A DNA stretch of 64,000 nt from Pseudomonadota bacterium (lineage in GTDB: Bacteria > Pseudomonadota > Gammaproteobacteria > Burkholderiales > SG8-39): contig CANGMI010000002.1 in NCBI GenBank assembly GCA_947455195.1, forward strand, positions 186,001 through 250,000, written 5' to 3'. Made by a program: the position numbers and the translations under genes. How positions within the stretch are numbered: position 1 is the first letter of the stretch; the number at the start of each line of letters is the position of its first letter. The notes beneath the pieces are model-generated. The model worked only from the letters and a program-made list of their open reading frames with translations, searched no databases and was not told where the DNA came from. This document shows, piece by piece, positions 33,311-45,858 of the stretch.

Positions 33311-33842
33311 ACGCAGTACGCGCCGCGCCGCCCGTCTTGCGGGCCGCCGACGGTCGTGCTGTCGCAGTCCGACGAGCGCCGGAGCGGGCGGGTGCGGCCG
33401 TGCTGGTGGCGGTTCGCGAAGCGTTCGGGCGGGTTGCGCTCGATCGGGATGCCGTCGGGCGAGTGGCGCTGGAGCGAGTGGCGCCCGTCTCGACGCTGGC
33501 GCGCCGAGTGCTTCCAGGCCGCGCCTTGGCGGCCGCATCGGCCGTCCGCGGTCGATAGAGAATGAGCATGCGTCCCAGATGCTGCACCGGATGGGCCTTG
33601 CAGGCTTCGCAGGCCTGGGCGTACAGCAGTTCCCGCTCGTCGCGGTCGGCGCCGAGCACCCGCACCTTGATCAGTTCATGGTGTTCGAGCGCGCGGTCGA
33701 TTTCGCCGATGACCGGTGGCGACAGCGCAGCAGAGCCCACCATCACGACCGGTTCGAGCGCGTGGGCACGCGCACGCAGCGCCTTGCGTTCGGCGGGGGT
33801 CAGCGTGGGCAGTTCTTGAGGCAATTCGAGGGTGTTTTCCAT
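33288..33842 (-). CDS. yhbY: YhbY-family RNA-binding protein with long basic C-terminal tail
   Basis: CRM-domain: [51 protein letters not shown], then ~85 aa R/A/S/T-rich tail. Confidence 0.88.
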   Translation of the reverse strand: MENTLELPQELPTLTPAERKALRARAHALEPVVMVGSAALSPPVIGEIDRALEHHELIKVRVLGADRDERELLYAQACEACKAHPVQHLGRMLILYRPRTADAAAKARPGSTRRASVETGATRSSATRPTASRSSATRPNASRTATSTAAPARSGARRTATARPSAARKTGGAARTASTRSGRR

Positions 33843-33901
33843 GAGGCATTGTACTTCAGGCGCTGCCGGCCCATGGCTCGGCTGGCGTTCGGTGTGATCC
33901 G

Positions 33902-34612
33902 ATGAGTCGACCCGACGGTGGGGGAAGGCCGGGCGCTGGCAAGCCCGGTAGCGCGGCGGCGACGCGCGCGGGTGCGCGCACCGGCAGTCAGCGGGTGCGT
34001 GGACAACGCTGGATGGACGAGCATGTCGGTGACCCGTACGTGCAGCAGGCGCGCAAGGCCGGGTACCGGTCGCGCGCCGCTTTCAAGCTGATTGAACTCG
34101 ACCAGCGCGATCGCCTCCTGCGGCCCGGGGCTCGCGTGGTCGATCTGGGGGGAGCGCCGGGCAGCTGGAGTCAGGTGGCCGCGGCGCGGGTCGGGTCTGG
34201 CGGCCTGGTGGTCGCGGTCGACCTCCTCCCGATCGACTCGATTCCCGGGGTCGTCGTGATCGAGGGTGACGCCACCACCGATCCGGTCCTCGCGCAGATC
34301 GACGCCGCGCTCGGCGGGCACCCTGTCGATGTGGTGCTCTCCGATATGGCGCCCAATATCAGCGGGGTCGCCGCCGCCGACGCATTCCGCATGGAAGCGC
34401 TGGTCGATCTGGCGATCGAGCAGGCCTTGCGCTGGCTCAAACCCGAGGGCGCCCTCGCGATCAAGCTTTTTCAAGGGGCCGGATTCGAGACCTGCGTGGC
34501 CAATCTGCGGGCTGCCTTCACGTCGGTGGCCCTGCGCAAGCCTGCGGCGTCGCGAGATCGTTCGAGCGAGACCTTTGCGGTGGCGCGGGGGGTACGCGCC
34601 AGCCGCGTGTGA
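33902..34612 (+). CDS. rlmE: 23S rRNA 2'-O-methyltransferase RlmE
   Basis: AGYRSRAAFKLIELDQRDRLLRPGARVVDLGGAPGSWSQVA; LSDMAPNISG; ahead of ftsH. Confidence 0.96.
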   Translation: MSRPDGGGRPGAGKPGSAAATRAGARTGSQRVRGQRWMDEHVGDPYVQQARKAGYRSRAAFKLIELDQRDRLLRPGARVVDLGGAPGSWSQVAAARVGSGGLVVAVDLLPIDSIPGVVVIEGDATTDPVLAQIDAALGGHPVDVVLSDMAPNISGVAAADAFRMEALVDLAIEQALRWLKPEGALAIKLFQGAGFETCVANLRAAFTSVALRKPAASRDRSSETFAVARGVRASRV

Positions 34613-34638
34613 TTTTCGTAGTGATCGGTCTCGCCGGG

Positions 34639-34666
34639 CTTGAAACCGGCAGCGTCGACCCAATGT
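34639..34666 (+). promoter_or_regulatory. sigma32 (RpoH)-type heat-shock promoter upstream of ftsH
   Basis: CTTGAAA (34639-34645) - 13 nt - CCCAATGT (34659-34666), compared with consensus CTTGAAA-N11-16-CCCCATNT; ~67 bp before the ftsH start. Confidence 0.65.
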
Positions 34667-34733
34667 CGGTTAAGCTTGGAACGCCTGAAATGCGTGACGG
34701 CAACCTGCGCTCCCTGCGCCCGGAGGATTTTTC

Positions 34734-36611
<1,878 letters not shown>

Positions 36612-36628
36612 ATCGGTCACGCCTTGGC

Positions 36629-37522
36629 GTGGTCGCGCCGAGCGCGGTGACGGAAGAACTTGCTCCGGTGCGCATTCTGCGTGCCGGGGCGTATCGGCTG
36701 AACCTTGATCGACCGCTCGTCATGGGCATCGTCAACCTGACGCATGATTCGTTCTCCGATGGAGGGCGTTATCTCGAGCCCGCAGTGGCCGTCGAACAGG
36801 CGAGGCGACTGGCCGAAGCGGGCGCAGACATCCTTGATCTGGGAGCGGAGTCGACCCGGCCGGGGGCGGCGCCGGTCAGCGAGGGCGAGGAACTTGACCG
36901 GCTCTTGCCCGTACTCGAGGCGCTGGTTCCCCTGGGTCGGCCGGTTTCGGTCGACACGATGAAGGCTCGCGTCATGCGAGTGGCGATCGAAGCCGGGGCA
37001 TCGATGGTGAACGATGTGCGGGCGCTGCGCGAGCCCGGAGCCCTCGAGGCTGTTGCCGGCAGCCACGCTGCGGTGTGCCTGATGCACATGCAGGGAGAAC
37101 CCAGGACCATGCAGCACGCGCCTCAATATGACGATGTGCTCGGTGAGGTGTGCGCCTTTCTCGCCGAGCGTGCTCGAGCCTGCCGGGCGGCGGGTGTCGA
37201 GGCCGACCGGATCGTGCTCGATCCGGGCTACGGATTTGGCAAGACACCCGCACACAATCTGCACCTGCTGGCGCGTCAGCGATCGATCGCCGATCTGGGG
37301 TATCCACTGCTCGCCGGACTCTCCCGCAAGTCGCTCATCGGCCATATCACCGGGCGTGCCGTCGGTGACCGACTGGCCGGCAGTCTCGCGGCGGCTTTGA
37401 TCGCGGTGCAGCGCGGCGCTAGAATCATCCGGGTTCATGATGTGGCGCCGACACGCGATGCGCTCGCGGTATGGGCTGCCCTTGGTGAGGCCGGCCACCT
37501 ACCCATCGAGGATGCTCACTGA
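36629..37522 (+). CDS. folP: dihydropteroate synthase
   Basis: [47 protein letters not shown]. Confidence 0.96.
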   Translation: MVAPSAVTEELAPVRILRAGAYRLNLDRPLVMGIVNLTHDSFSDGGRYLEPAVAVEQARRLAEAGADILDLGAESTRPGAAPVSEGEELDRLLPVLEALVPLGRPVSVDTMKARVMRVAIEAGASMVNDVRALREPGALEAVAGSHAAVCLMHMQGEPRTMQHAPQYDDVLGEVCAFLAERARACRAAGVEADRIVLDPGYGFGKTPAHNLHLLARQRSIADLGYPLLAGLSRKSLIGHITGRAVGDRLAGSLAAALIAVQRGARIIRVHDVAPTRDALAVWAALGEAGHLPIEDAH

Positions 37523-38880
37523 TGGCACGCAGATACTTCGGCACCGATGGCATCCGTGGCCGGGTCGGTACCGCACCGATCACCCCCGATTTCGTGATGC
37601 GCCTGGGGTTTGCCGCCGGGCGGGTCCTTGCCGGGGGCGCACGCGCCGACGGGCACTCGAGAGTCCTCATCGGCAAGGACACGCGGGTGTCCGGTTACAT
37701 GCTCGAAGCAGCCCTCGAGTGTGGTCTGTCGGCCGCCGGCATCGACGTGCTGCTCTGCGGCCCGCTTCCCACGCCGGGGGTTGCCTACCTCACGCGGGCG
37801 CTGCGCCTGCAGGCCGGCATCGTGATCAGCGCCTCGCACAACCCGTTCGAGGACAATGGCATCAAGTTCTTTGCCGCCGATGGCGGCAAGCTCGCTGATG
37901 CGATGGAAGCGGCCATCGAGGTCGAACTCGACCGTCCGATGGCCTGCCGAGCTTCGCGCGAACTGGGCAAGGCGCGTCGTGTCGATGATGCCCAGGGGCG
38001 TTACATCGAGTTCTGCAAGAGCACCTTTCCGGCCGATCTGGATCTGCGCGGTCTGCGCATCGTGGTCGATTCGGCGCACGGGGCTGCCTATCAGATCGCA
38101 CCCAATGTGCTCCATGAACTGGGTGCCGACGTCATCTCGATCGGTGACAAACCCAACGGCTTCAACATCAACGAGGCCTGTGGTGCCACCGCGCCGGACC
38201 TGCTTGCGCGCACCGTGCTGGCCGAACGGGCGCACCTCGGCATCGCGCTGGACGGTGACGCCGATCGTCTGATCATGTGCGACCAGCACGGGGTCGTCCA
38301 TGATGGGGATCAGTTGCTCTACGTGATCGTGCGTGACCGTCACCTCGAGTCGGCCGTGGCGGGGGTGGCGGGTACCTTGATGACTAACCTGGCCCTCGAG
38401 CGTGCCCTGGGTGCGATGAATATCGCCTTCGAGCGGGCCAGGGTGGGCGACCGCTACGTCCTCGAACTGATGCAGGCGCGCGGCTGGATGTACGGCGGCG
38501 AGAATTCCGGACACATCATCTGCCTCGATCGGCACACCACCGGCGATGGCATGGTGTCGGCGCTCCAGGTGCTGGCAGCCCTGGTCCGCGGCGGCCATGG
38601 ACTGGCTGAAGCGGCCGCTCCGGTCGAACTCTTTCCGCAGCGCCTCATCAATCTGCGGGTCGATCAGCCCGGTGCACTGCTCGAAGCCCCCGGTGTCGAG
38701 GCGGCTTGCCGCGAGGCGCGTGCGGTCCTCGGGGCGCGGGGACGCATCCTGCTGCGTCCCTCAGGCACCGAACCGGTGCTGCGGGTCATGGTCGAGGGTG
38801 AAGATCGGGCCGAGGTCGATGCGCTGGCCGAAGGCCTCGCGAGTACCTTGCGCGACCTCGCGCGTGCACGCGCCGAATGA
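37522..38880 (+). CDS. glmM: phosphoglucosamine mutase
   Basis: [38 protein letters not shown] loop. Confidence 0.98.
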   Translation: MARRYFGTDGIRGRVGTAPITPDFVMRLGFAAGRVLAGGARADGHSRVLIGKDTRVSGYMLEAALECGLSAAGIDVLLCGPLPTPGVAYLTRALRLQAGIVISASHNPFEDNGIKFFAADGGKLADAMEAAIEVELDRPMACRASRELGKARRVDDAQGRYIEFCKSTFPADLDLRGLRIVVDSAHGAAYQIAPNVLHELGADVISIGDKPNGFNINEACGATAPDLLARTVLAERAHLGIALDGDADRLIMCDQHGVVHDGDQLLYVIVRDRHLESAVAGVAGTLMTNLALERALGAMNIAFERARVGDRYVLELMQARGWMYGGENSGHIICLDRHTTGDGMVSALQVLAALVRGGHGLAEAAAPVELFPQRLINLRVDQPGALLEAPGVEAACREARAVLGARGRILLRPSGTEPVLRVMVEGEDRAEVDALAEGLASTLRDLARARAE

Positions 38881-39449
38881 GCCACGAACGTGGTGAGGAA
38901 CGCGGCGATGCCGCGGCAGCCCTGACCGCACCGGTGCGGCACCTGCTCGAGGATCATCTGGCGGTGGCTGCCATGGCCTTGCTGATGGTCATCACGTTCG
39001 GCAACGTGCTGGTGCGCTACTTCACCGATCAGTCCTTTGCCTGGACCGAGGAGATATCGAGCGTCCTCATGCTCCTGATGACGCTGCTGGCGGCAGCGGC
39101 TGCCTGCGCACGCGATCAGCACATTCGCATCGAGAACCTTTTCGCCTCGGGCAGTGTGCAGCGGCAGCGGCGTCTTGCGCTCTTGTCGGCCGGTGTGACC
39201 TGGATGCTCTTCGTGGTGCTTGCCCTGCTTGGGCTTCGCATGGCCTGGGACGAATACCGGTTCGAGGAGACCTCGCCCGGCATCGGCCTGCCCAAGTGGC
39301 TCTACAGCATCTGGTTGCCGGTTCTCTGTGCGCTCATCGCCCGCCGTGCGGCGGGACGCTGGTGCCTCGAGTGGCGTCGCACGCCGACCGAGTCCACTGC
39401 TCGGGAAGCCTCGTCAGCGGCGGTCAACGGGCACGGGCCTCGTCGATGA
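38877..39449 (+). CDS. TRAP transporter small permease (DctQ-like)
   Basis: 4 TM segments; [40 protein letters not shown]. Overlaps glmM stop (ATGA). Confidence 0.9.
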   Translation: MSHERGEERGDAAAALTAPVRHLLEDHLAVAAMALLMVITFGNVLVRYFTDQSFAWTEEISSVLMLLMTLLAAAAACARDQHIRIENLFASGSVQRQRRLALLSAGVTWMLFVVLALLGLRMAWDEYRFEETSPGIGLPKWLYSIWLPVLCALIARRAAGRWCLEWRRTPTESTAREASSAAVNGHGPRR

Positions 39450-40744
39450 CGGTCTTTCTGCTGTTTGCCGTCTTCATCGTGCTGATGATGGTCGGCGTTC
39501 CGATCGGGGTGGCGCTGGGTTTTGGCGGCCTCATTGCCATCGGTCTGTCGAATCCGGACACGCAGTTGTGGGGCCTGCTGGCGGCGCCCCAGAACCTGTA
39601 CGCGTCGATGACCAAGTACCCGCTGCTCGCGCTGCCGATGTTCGTGCTTGTCGGATCGATCTTCGATCGCTCGGGGGTGGCCTCGCGTCTGGTGACCTTT
39701 GCAGTGGCAATCACCGGGCGCGGTCCGGGCATGTTGCCGCTTGTCGCGATTGCCGTGGCGATGCTGCTCGGGGGCATCTCGGGTTCCGGACCTGCCAATG
39801 CGGCCGCCGTCGGCGGCGTCATGATCGCTGCCATGGCGCGTGCCGGATATCCGCCAGCCTTCAGTGCCAGCGTCGTGGGTGCGGCGGCGGCAACCGACAT
39901 CCTCATTCCGCCTTCGATCGCATTCATCGTCTACAGCGTACTGGTGCCTGGTGCCTCGGTGCCGGCGTTGTTTGCCGCCGGCATGGTGCCTGGCGTTCTG
40001 GCCGGTATCGCGTTGATCGTGCCGGCGGTATGGCTGTCTCGGCACCACCGATTGGGGGAGACCGGTTCGCAGGAACCTCGACCGCCATTCTGGGCAAGCC
40101 TGCGCGAGGCTATCTGGGGGCTGGTGGCTCCGGTGCTGATTCTGGGTGGGATGCGCGCAGGGTGGTTCACACCCACCGAGTCGGCCGTGGTGGCGGCGGT
40201 CTACGGGCTCTTCGTGGGCATGGTGATTCACCGCTCCATCAGGCTTGCCGACTTGTATCCGATCTTTCGCGAGGCGGCCGAACTCTCGGGCATCATCCTG
40301 CTGGTCATCGGACTGGCCTCGATCTTTGCCTACGCGGTGAGTACGCTCGGGATCGCCGATCCGTTCACCCGGATGATCGTGGGTTCGGGCATGGGCGAAT
40401 ACGGGGTGCTGGCTGCGCTGATCGTGCTGCTCATCGTGGTCGGCATGTTCCTCGACGGGGTGTCGATCTTCCTCATCTTCGTGCCCCTCCTCATGCCGAT
40501 CGTCGATACCTATCACTGGGACCCGGTCTGGTTCGGGGTGTTGCTCACCCTGAAGATCGCGGTGGGGCAGTTCACGCCACCCATGGCGGTCAATCTCATG
40601 GTGTCGTGCCGCATCGCCGGGGTGCGCATGGAGGAGACGGTGCGCTGGGTCGGTTGGCTCATCCTTGCCATGATGCTGGTGCTGGTGGCGGTCGTTGCCG
40701 TGCCCGACCTTGCCCTCTGGCTCCCGCGTCAGCTCGGGTTATGA
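39446..40744 (+). CDS. TRAP transporter large permease (DctM-like)
   Basis: GVPIGVALGFGGLIAIG; LPMFVLVGSIFDRSGVASRLV; GGISGSGPANAAAVGGVMIAAMARAGYPPAFSASVVGAAAATDILIPPSIAFI. Confidence 0.95.
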   Translation: MTVFLLFAVFIVLMMVGVPIGVALGFGGLIAIGLSNPDTQLWGLLAAPQNLYASMTKYPLLALPMFVLVGSIFDRSGVASRLVTFAVAITGRGPGMLPLVAIAVAMLLGGISGSGPANAAAVGGVMIAAMARAGYPPAFSASVVGAAAATDILIPPSIAFIVYSVLVPGASVPALFAAGMVPGVLAGIALIVPAVWLSRHHRLGETGSQEPRPPFWASLREAIWGLVAPVLILGGMRAGWFTPTESAVVAAVYGLFVGMVIHRSIRLADLYPIFREAAELSGIILLVIGLASIFAYAVSTLGIADPFTRMIVGSGMGEYGVLAALIVLLIVVGMFLDGVSIFLIFVPLLMPIVDTYHWDPVWFGVLLTLKIAVGQFTPPMAVNLMVSCRIAGVRMEETVRWVGWLILAMMLVLVAVVAVPDLALWLPRQLGL

Positions 40745-41886
40745 TCGGCGCACAACGCGGTTTTTCTGGAGACATCATGACCCATTGCCAGCTGCTGCCT
40801 GGTTTCTGCCTCGCCACCCACTCTCGGGGGGGCGGTGTGTCCGCCGTTCGCCGTGCTGTGGCCGGACTGCTCGCGGCTGGCCTGCTGCTCGGTGGTGCGG
40901 CGGTGTCGGGGCCGGTTGCGGCGCAGGCCTACAAGGCCGAGTACAAGCTTTCCACGGTTGTACCTACGTCGTTTCCGTGGGGTCGTGGGGGCGAGATCTG
41001 GGCCAACCTGGTGCGTGAACGCACGGCCGGACGCATCAATATCAAGGTCTATCCGGGGGTGTCGCTGGTGGGGGGCGACCAGACGCGGGAGTTCACTGCG
41101 ATTCGCCAGGGCGTGATCGACATGGCGGTGGGTTCGACCATCAACTGGTCCCCCCAGGTGAAGGCGCTGAACCTCTTCTCGTTGCCTTTCCTGATGCCCG
41201 ATTACGCGGCGATCGATGCGCTCACGCACGGTAGTGTCGGGACGGAAATCTTCGCCACCCTCGAGCGATCGGGCGTCGTGCCACTCGCCTGGGGCGAGAA
41301 CGGGTTTCGCGAAATCAGCAATTCGCGCCGCGAGATTCACCTGCCGGCTGACCTCAAGGGACTGAAACTGCGCGTCGTCGGCTCACCGCTTTTCATCGAG
41401 ACGATGACCGCGCTGGGGGCCAATCCGGTGCAGATGAGTTGGGCCGATGCGCAGCCTGCGCTGGCTTCCGGCGCGGTGGACGGTCAGGAGAACCCGATTT
41501 CGATCTTCGCGGCGGCCAAGCTCCACCAGGTCGGGCAGAAGTTCGTCACGCTCTGGGGCTATGTGGCCGATCCGCTCATCTTCGTGATCAATCGCGAGGT
41601 GTGGGCCAGTTGGACCCAAGCCGATCGTGAGATCGTTCGCGCGGCAGCCATCGAGGCTGGCGCTCAGGAAACTGCGCTGGCGCGCAAGGGGCTGATCGAA
41701 CCCGGCCAGCCCGAGTGGCAGGCCGTCGCCGCCAACGGGGTCACCATCACGCGGTTGAAACCCGAGGAGCGCGAGCAGTTCGTGATCGCGACGCGTCGGA
41801 TCTATGCGCGCTGGAAAGCCGAAATCGGGCCAAAACTGGTCGACGATGCCGAGCGCGCCGTCGCGGCGCGCCCGGTGCGGCGCTGA
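40741..41886 (+). CDS. TRAP transporter substrate-binding protein (DctP-like)
   Basis: Signal peptide; TRAP SBP pattern with LKGLKLRVVGSPLFIETMTALGANPVQMSWADAQPALASGAVDGQENP. Start ATG 40741 or 40777. Confidence 0.94.
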   Translation: MIGAQRGFSGDIMTHCQLLPGFCLATHSRGGGVSAVRRAVAGLLAAGLLLGGAAVSGPVAAQAYKAEYKLSTVVPTSFPWGRGGEIWANLVRERTAGRINIKVYPGVSLVGGDQTREFTAIRQGVIDMAVGSTINWSPQVKALNLFSLPFLMPDYAAIDALTHGSVGTEIFATLERSGVVPLAWGENGFREISNSRREIHLPADLKGLKLRVVGSPLFIETMTALGANPVQMSWADAQPALASGAVDGQENPISIFAAAKLHQVGQKFVTLWGYVADPLIFVINREVWASWTQADREIVRAAAIEAGAQETALARKGLIEPGQPEWQAVAANGVTITRLKPEEREQFVIATRRIYARWKAEIGPKLVDDAERAVAARPVRR

Positions 41887-41905
41887 GCCACCGTCGGGCG
41901 GTGGC
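41887..41905. terminator. hairpin between convergent DctP and GST genes
   Basis: gccaccg-tcggg-cggtggc, 7-bp perfect stem just after the DctP stop. No T-run. Confidence 0.45.
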
Positions 41906-41911
41906 GACTGA

Positions 41912-42517
41912 TCAGGTCAGCCCTTCGGCTTTCATCGCTTCCTGCACCTTCGGCCGTGCCAGCATGCGGGCACGGAAGGCTGCGAGGTGCGGCCACTGCG
42001 AGAGGTCGAAATTCACCCGACCTGCCCACTGCGTCATGTTGAAGAGGTAGGCGTCGACCACGCTGAAGTGCTCGCCCATGACGTAGGGCTGCTTGGAGAG
42101 AATCTCGTTCAGCCAGGCAAAGCGGCCGCTGATCTTGCCACGGAACACCGCCTTCACGTCGTCGCTGAAGGTGGGGTTGAAGAGCGGCGAGAACTGCTTG
42201 TGCAACTCGGTGGCGATGAAGTTCAACCACTCGATCGCCTGATAGCGCTCGCGCGTGCCGGCAGCGGGAATGAGGCCTGCACCGGGGGTCTTGTCGGCCA
42301 GGTATTGCACGATGGCAGCACCCTCGGTGAGCATCGAGCCGTCATCGAGTTGCAGCGTCGGAATGTACCCCTTGGGGTTGACGGCGTAGAAGTCCTCACC
42401 TGCCTCGGTCTTGTGCGCCTTCAGATCGACCTTGATGAGGTCGCAGGCAGCGCCCGATTCGCGCACGATGATGTGCGGTGACAGCGAGCATGCGCCAGGG
42501 GTGTAATAGAGTTTCAT
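41912..42517 (-). CDS. glutathione S-transferase (beta-class/GstA-like)
   Basis: MKLYYTPGACSLSPHIIVRESGAACDLIKVDLKAHKTEAGEDFYAVNPKGYIPTLQLDDG. Confidence 0.92.
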   Translation of the reverse strand: MKLYYTPGACSLSPHIIVRESGAACDLIKVDLKAHKTEAGEDFYAVNPKGYIPTLQLDDGSMLTEGAAIVQYLADKTPGAGLIPAAGTRERYQAIEWLNFIATELHKQFSPLFNPTFSDDVKAVFRGKISGRFAWLNEILSKQPYVMGEHFSVVDAYLFNMTQWAGRVNFDLSQWPHLAAFRARMLARPKVQEAMKAEGLT

Positions 42518-42644
42518 GGTGTCTCCGGGAGTATGGCCAGTGGAATTTTCGGTGAGTGCCAGTGGCGCCACCGGGCAGAACTATAAACGGGTGATCGGGT
42601 CTTCGGCCTCGGCGCGACTGCCCTCGCATCGATCCACTCTGGCA

Positions 42645-43544
42645 TCAACTCGTGCGCGGCGGTCGTGCGGGCAGTTGCACGATCACGATGGCACTGAGCA
42701 CCAGCACCGCCCCCACGATCTGAAAGCCGGCCAGTCGCTCGTCAAAGAGCAGTGCGCTGCCCACGAGGACCGTGAGCGGTTCGAAGTTCATCAGGATCGC
42801 GGTTTCGCTCGCTGGTACGCGGCCCACGCTCATGAAGAAGCCGGTGACCGCGAGCGGGAACGTGATGCACACCCCGATGAATCCGACCCAGCCTGCTGGC
42901 GTATGCGGCAGCGTGAACTGATGGGTGACGGCGGCCGCGACCAGAAAGATGATGTTGGCCGTGAGCAGCATGTGCGCCGTGCGAGGGCGTGAATCACCGC
43001 CGGGAAACAGTCGCTCGGTCAGGGCGAAGATGGCGGTGAACCCGACCGCGCCGCAGGTAGCCGAGATGACGCCGGCCAGGGTGGGTTGGAGGGTGCCGCT
43101 GCCCAGTGCCAGCGCAAGCCCGCCGAAGGCGAGCACCAGCGCTGCGGCCTTGCGCGCCGTCATGCGCTCACGACCGGTCAGTGTCTGCACCAGCGCGACG
43201 AGAATCGGAAAGATGTAGAAGTTGAGAATCGCCAGCGGCGCCGGCATGTGCTCGAAGGCGTAGTAAAGACCGAAGGTGTTGGTGATGAGCAGTACGCCGA
43301 TGGCAAGGGCTCGCCAGCGCTGGGTGGGTGGCAGCATCACCGGCACCCCGGTGAGGCGCAGGAAGAGAACGAGCCAGGCGAGCGCCGCGATGGTGCGAAC
43401 GACCATGACCGACAAGGTATTGGTGCCGCCCTGATAAGCGAATTTCGCCAGCAGGGCCCCTGAGCCGAACATGAAACCGACGCCGATCACGAACAACCGG
43501 GCGCCCAGACTCGGGCGCTTCGCTGCGGTTGATGCCGTGTTCAT
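42645..43544 (-). CDS. EamA/DMT-family transporter
   Basis: Ten-TM EamA-like sequence. Confidence 0.87.
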   Translation of the reverse strand: MNTASTAAKRPSLGARLFVIGVGFMFGSGALLAKFAYQGGTNTLSVMVVRTIAALAWLVLFLRLTGVPVMLPPTQRWRALAIGVLLITNTFGLYYAFEHMPAPLAILNFYIFPILVALVQTLTGRERMTARKAAALVLAFGGLALALGSGTLQPTLAGVISATCGAVGFTAIFALTERLFPGGDSRPRTAHMLLTANIIFLVAAAVTHQFTLPHTPAGWVGFIGVCITFPLAVTGFFMSVGRVPASETAILMNFEPLTVLVGSALLFDERLAGFQIVGAVLVLSAIVIVQLPARPPRTS

Positions 43545-43550
43545 CCCGGG

Positions 43551-45800
43551 CTATCTCACGCAGTCGACGAAGTACTCGGTACCCTTGTCGGTATCGGTGC
43601 TCACCAGACCATGGATGTCGGTCTCGAATCCGGGGAAACGCGCGTTGAAGTCGCGCGCGAAGCGCAGGTAATCGACGATCTTGCGGTTGAAGCGCTCACC
43701 CGGAATCAGCAGCGGGATGCCCGGCGGGTAGGGCGTGAGCAGCACTGCCGTGATGCGTCCTTCGAGTTCCTCGATCGGGATGCGGTCGATCTCGCGGTGG
43801 GCCATGCGAGCGAAGGCATCCGACGGTTTCATGGCCGGTTGCATGTCCGAGAGGTACATCTCGGTGGTGAGACGAGCCACATCGTTGGCCTTGTACATCT
43901 CGTGGATCTGGTCACAGAGGTCGCGCAGGCCTACCCGCTCGTAGCGCGGATTGGCCGCCGCAAACTTGGGCAGCGCGCGCCAGATCGGCTGATTGCGGTC
44001 GTGGTCGTCCTTGAACTGCTGCAGTGCGGTCACCAGGGTATTCCAGCGCCCCTTGGTGATGCCGATGGTGAACATGATGAAGAACGAGTACAGGCCGGCC
44101 TTCTCGACGATGACCCCGTGTTCTGCGAGGTACTTCGTGACGATCGATGCCGGAATGCCGGTGTTGGCAAACTTGCCCTCGACATCGAGCCCCGGCGTGA
44201 TGACGGTGGCCTTGATCGGGTCGAGCATGTTGAAGCCAGGGGCAAGATTGCCGAAGCCGTGCCAGGCCTCGTTGGCGCGCAGCATCCAGTCTTCGCGCGA
44301 GCCCACGCCCTCTGGGGCGAGGGTTTCCGGACCCCAGACCTTGAACCACCAGTCGAGCCCGAACTCGTCATCGACCTTGCGCATCGCCCGACGAAAGTCG
44401 AGCGCCTCGACAATCGACTCCTCGACGAGGGCCGTGCCGCCCGGGGGTTCCATCATCGCTGCCGCGACATCGCACGAGGCGATGATGGCGTACTGCGGCG
44501 AGGTCGAGGTGTGCATCAGGTACGCTTCGTTGAAGACGTCACGATCGAGCTTGCGGCGTTCCGAGTCCTGCACGAGGATCTGCGAGGCCTGCGACAGGCC
44601 AGCCAGCAACTTGTGCGTCGACTGGGTCGAGAAGATGAGCGGGTCATCAGGCCGCGGGCGATCACGACCGATGGCGTGCATGTCGCGGTAGAAGTCGTGA
44701 AAGGTGGCATGCGGGAGCCAGGCTTCATCGAAGTGGAGCGTGTCGATGGTGTTGCCCAGCTTGTCCTTCAATTGCTCCACGTTGTAGAGCACGCCATCGT
44801 AGGTCGACTGCGTGATGGTCAGGATGCGCGGCTTCTTGATCTTCGCTTCGCGGGCAAAGGGATTCTGATCGATCTTCTTCTGGATGTTTTCGGGGCTGAA
44901 TTCCTCGAGCGGAATCGGACCGATGATGCCGTAGTGATTGCGGGTTGGCATCAGGAAGACCGGGATGGCGCCCGTCATCGTGATGGCATGCAGGATCGAC
45001 TTGTGGCAATTGCGGTCGACCACCACGATGTCACCCGGGGCGACGCAGTAGTGCCAGACCATCTTGTTCGAGGTCGAGGTGCCGTTGGTGACGAAGAAGC
45101 AGTGGTCGGCGCTGAAGATGCGTGCTGCATTGCGCTCGGAAGCAGCCACCGGACCACTGTGATCGAGCAGTTGTCCAAGTTCTTCCACCGCGTTGCAGAC
45201 GTCGGCGCGCAGCATGTTCTCGCCGAAGAACTGATGGAACATCTGGCCGATCGGGCTCTTCAGGAAGGCAACACCCCCCGAGTGTCCGGGGCAGTGCCAC
45301 GAGTACGAACCATCCTGTGCGTAGTGCGTGAGGGCGCGGAAGAACGGTGGCGCGAGCCCGTCCAGGTAGGCCTTGGCTTCGCGGATGATGTGTCGGGCCA
45401 CGAACTCGGGCGTGTCCTCGAACATGTGGATGAAGCCATGCAGTTCGCGCAGGACTTCGTTCGGGATGTGGCGCGAGGTGCGCGTTTCGCCATAAAGGTA
45501 GATGGGGATGTCGGCATTCTTGAACCGGATCTCGGTCACGAACGCCTGCAGGCTCTTCAGTGCCGTGACCGTTTCGGCGGCAGAGCCGGCGCCGAATTCC
45601 TCATCGTCGATCGAGAGGATGAAGGCACTCGCGCGGCTTTGCTGCTGGGCGAACTGCGACAGATCACCGTAACTGGTCACGCCGAGCACTTCCCAGCCTT
45701 CTTCCTCGAGCGCCTTGGCAAGGGCTCTGATCCCGAGTCCGCTCGCATTTTCTGAGCGGAAATCCTCGTCGATGATGACTACCGGGAAGCGAAATCGCAT
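43551..45800 (-). CDS. Orn/Lys/Arg decarboxylase class-I (PLP-dependent)
   Basis: N-terminal wing domain; FSTQSTHKLLAGLSQASQIL (PLP-lysine); HCPGHSGGVAFLKSPIGQMFHQFFGENMLRAD. ORF extends to 45815. Confidence 0.94.
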   Translation of the reverse strand: MRFRFPVVIIDEDFRSENASGLGIRALAKALEEEGWEVLGVTSYGDLSQFAQQQSRASAFILSIDDEEFGAGSAAETVTALKSLQAFVTEIRFKNADIPIYLYGETRTSRHIPNEVLRELHGFIHMFEDTPEFVARHIIREAKAYLDGLAPPFFRALTHYAQDGSYSWHCPGHSGGVAFLKSPIGQMFHQFFGENMLRADVCNAVEELGQLLDHSGPVAASERNAARIFSADHCFFVTNGTSTSNKMVWHYCVAPGDIVVVDRNCHKSILHAITMTGAIPVFLMPTRNHYGIIGPIPLEEFSPENIQKKIDQNPFAREAKIKKPRILTITQSTYDGVLYNVEQLKDKLGNTIDTLHFDEAWLPHATFHDFYRDMHAIGRDRPRPDDPLIFSTQSTHKLLAGLSQASQILVQDSERRKLDRDVFNEAYLMHTSTSPQYAIIASCDVAAAMMEPPGGTALVEESIVEALDFRRAMRKVDDEFGLDWWFKVWGPETLAPEGVGSREDWMLRANEAWHGFGNLAPGFNMLDPIKATVITPGLDVEGKFANTGIPASIVTKYLAEHGVIVEKAGLYSFFIMFTIGITKGRWNTLVTALQQFKDDHDRNQPIWRALPKFAAANPRYERVGLRDLCDQIHEMYKANDVARLTTEMYLSDMQPAMKPSDAFARMAHREIDRIPIEELEGRITAVLLTPYPPGIPLLIPGERFNRKIVDYLRFARDFNARFPGFETDIHGLVSTDTDKGTEYFVDCVR

Positions 45801-45858
45801 GGATGCCTCGTGCAAGCGGTGGGGGTCGTGCCAGCCGCCGCGCGGTGGCAGTGCGGTG

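Noticed and set aside
43611-45755. 714-aa plus-strand ORF opposite the Orn/Lys/Arg decarboxylase
   Set aside because: Long open antisense frame typical of high-GC codon bias; no recognisable domain.
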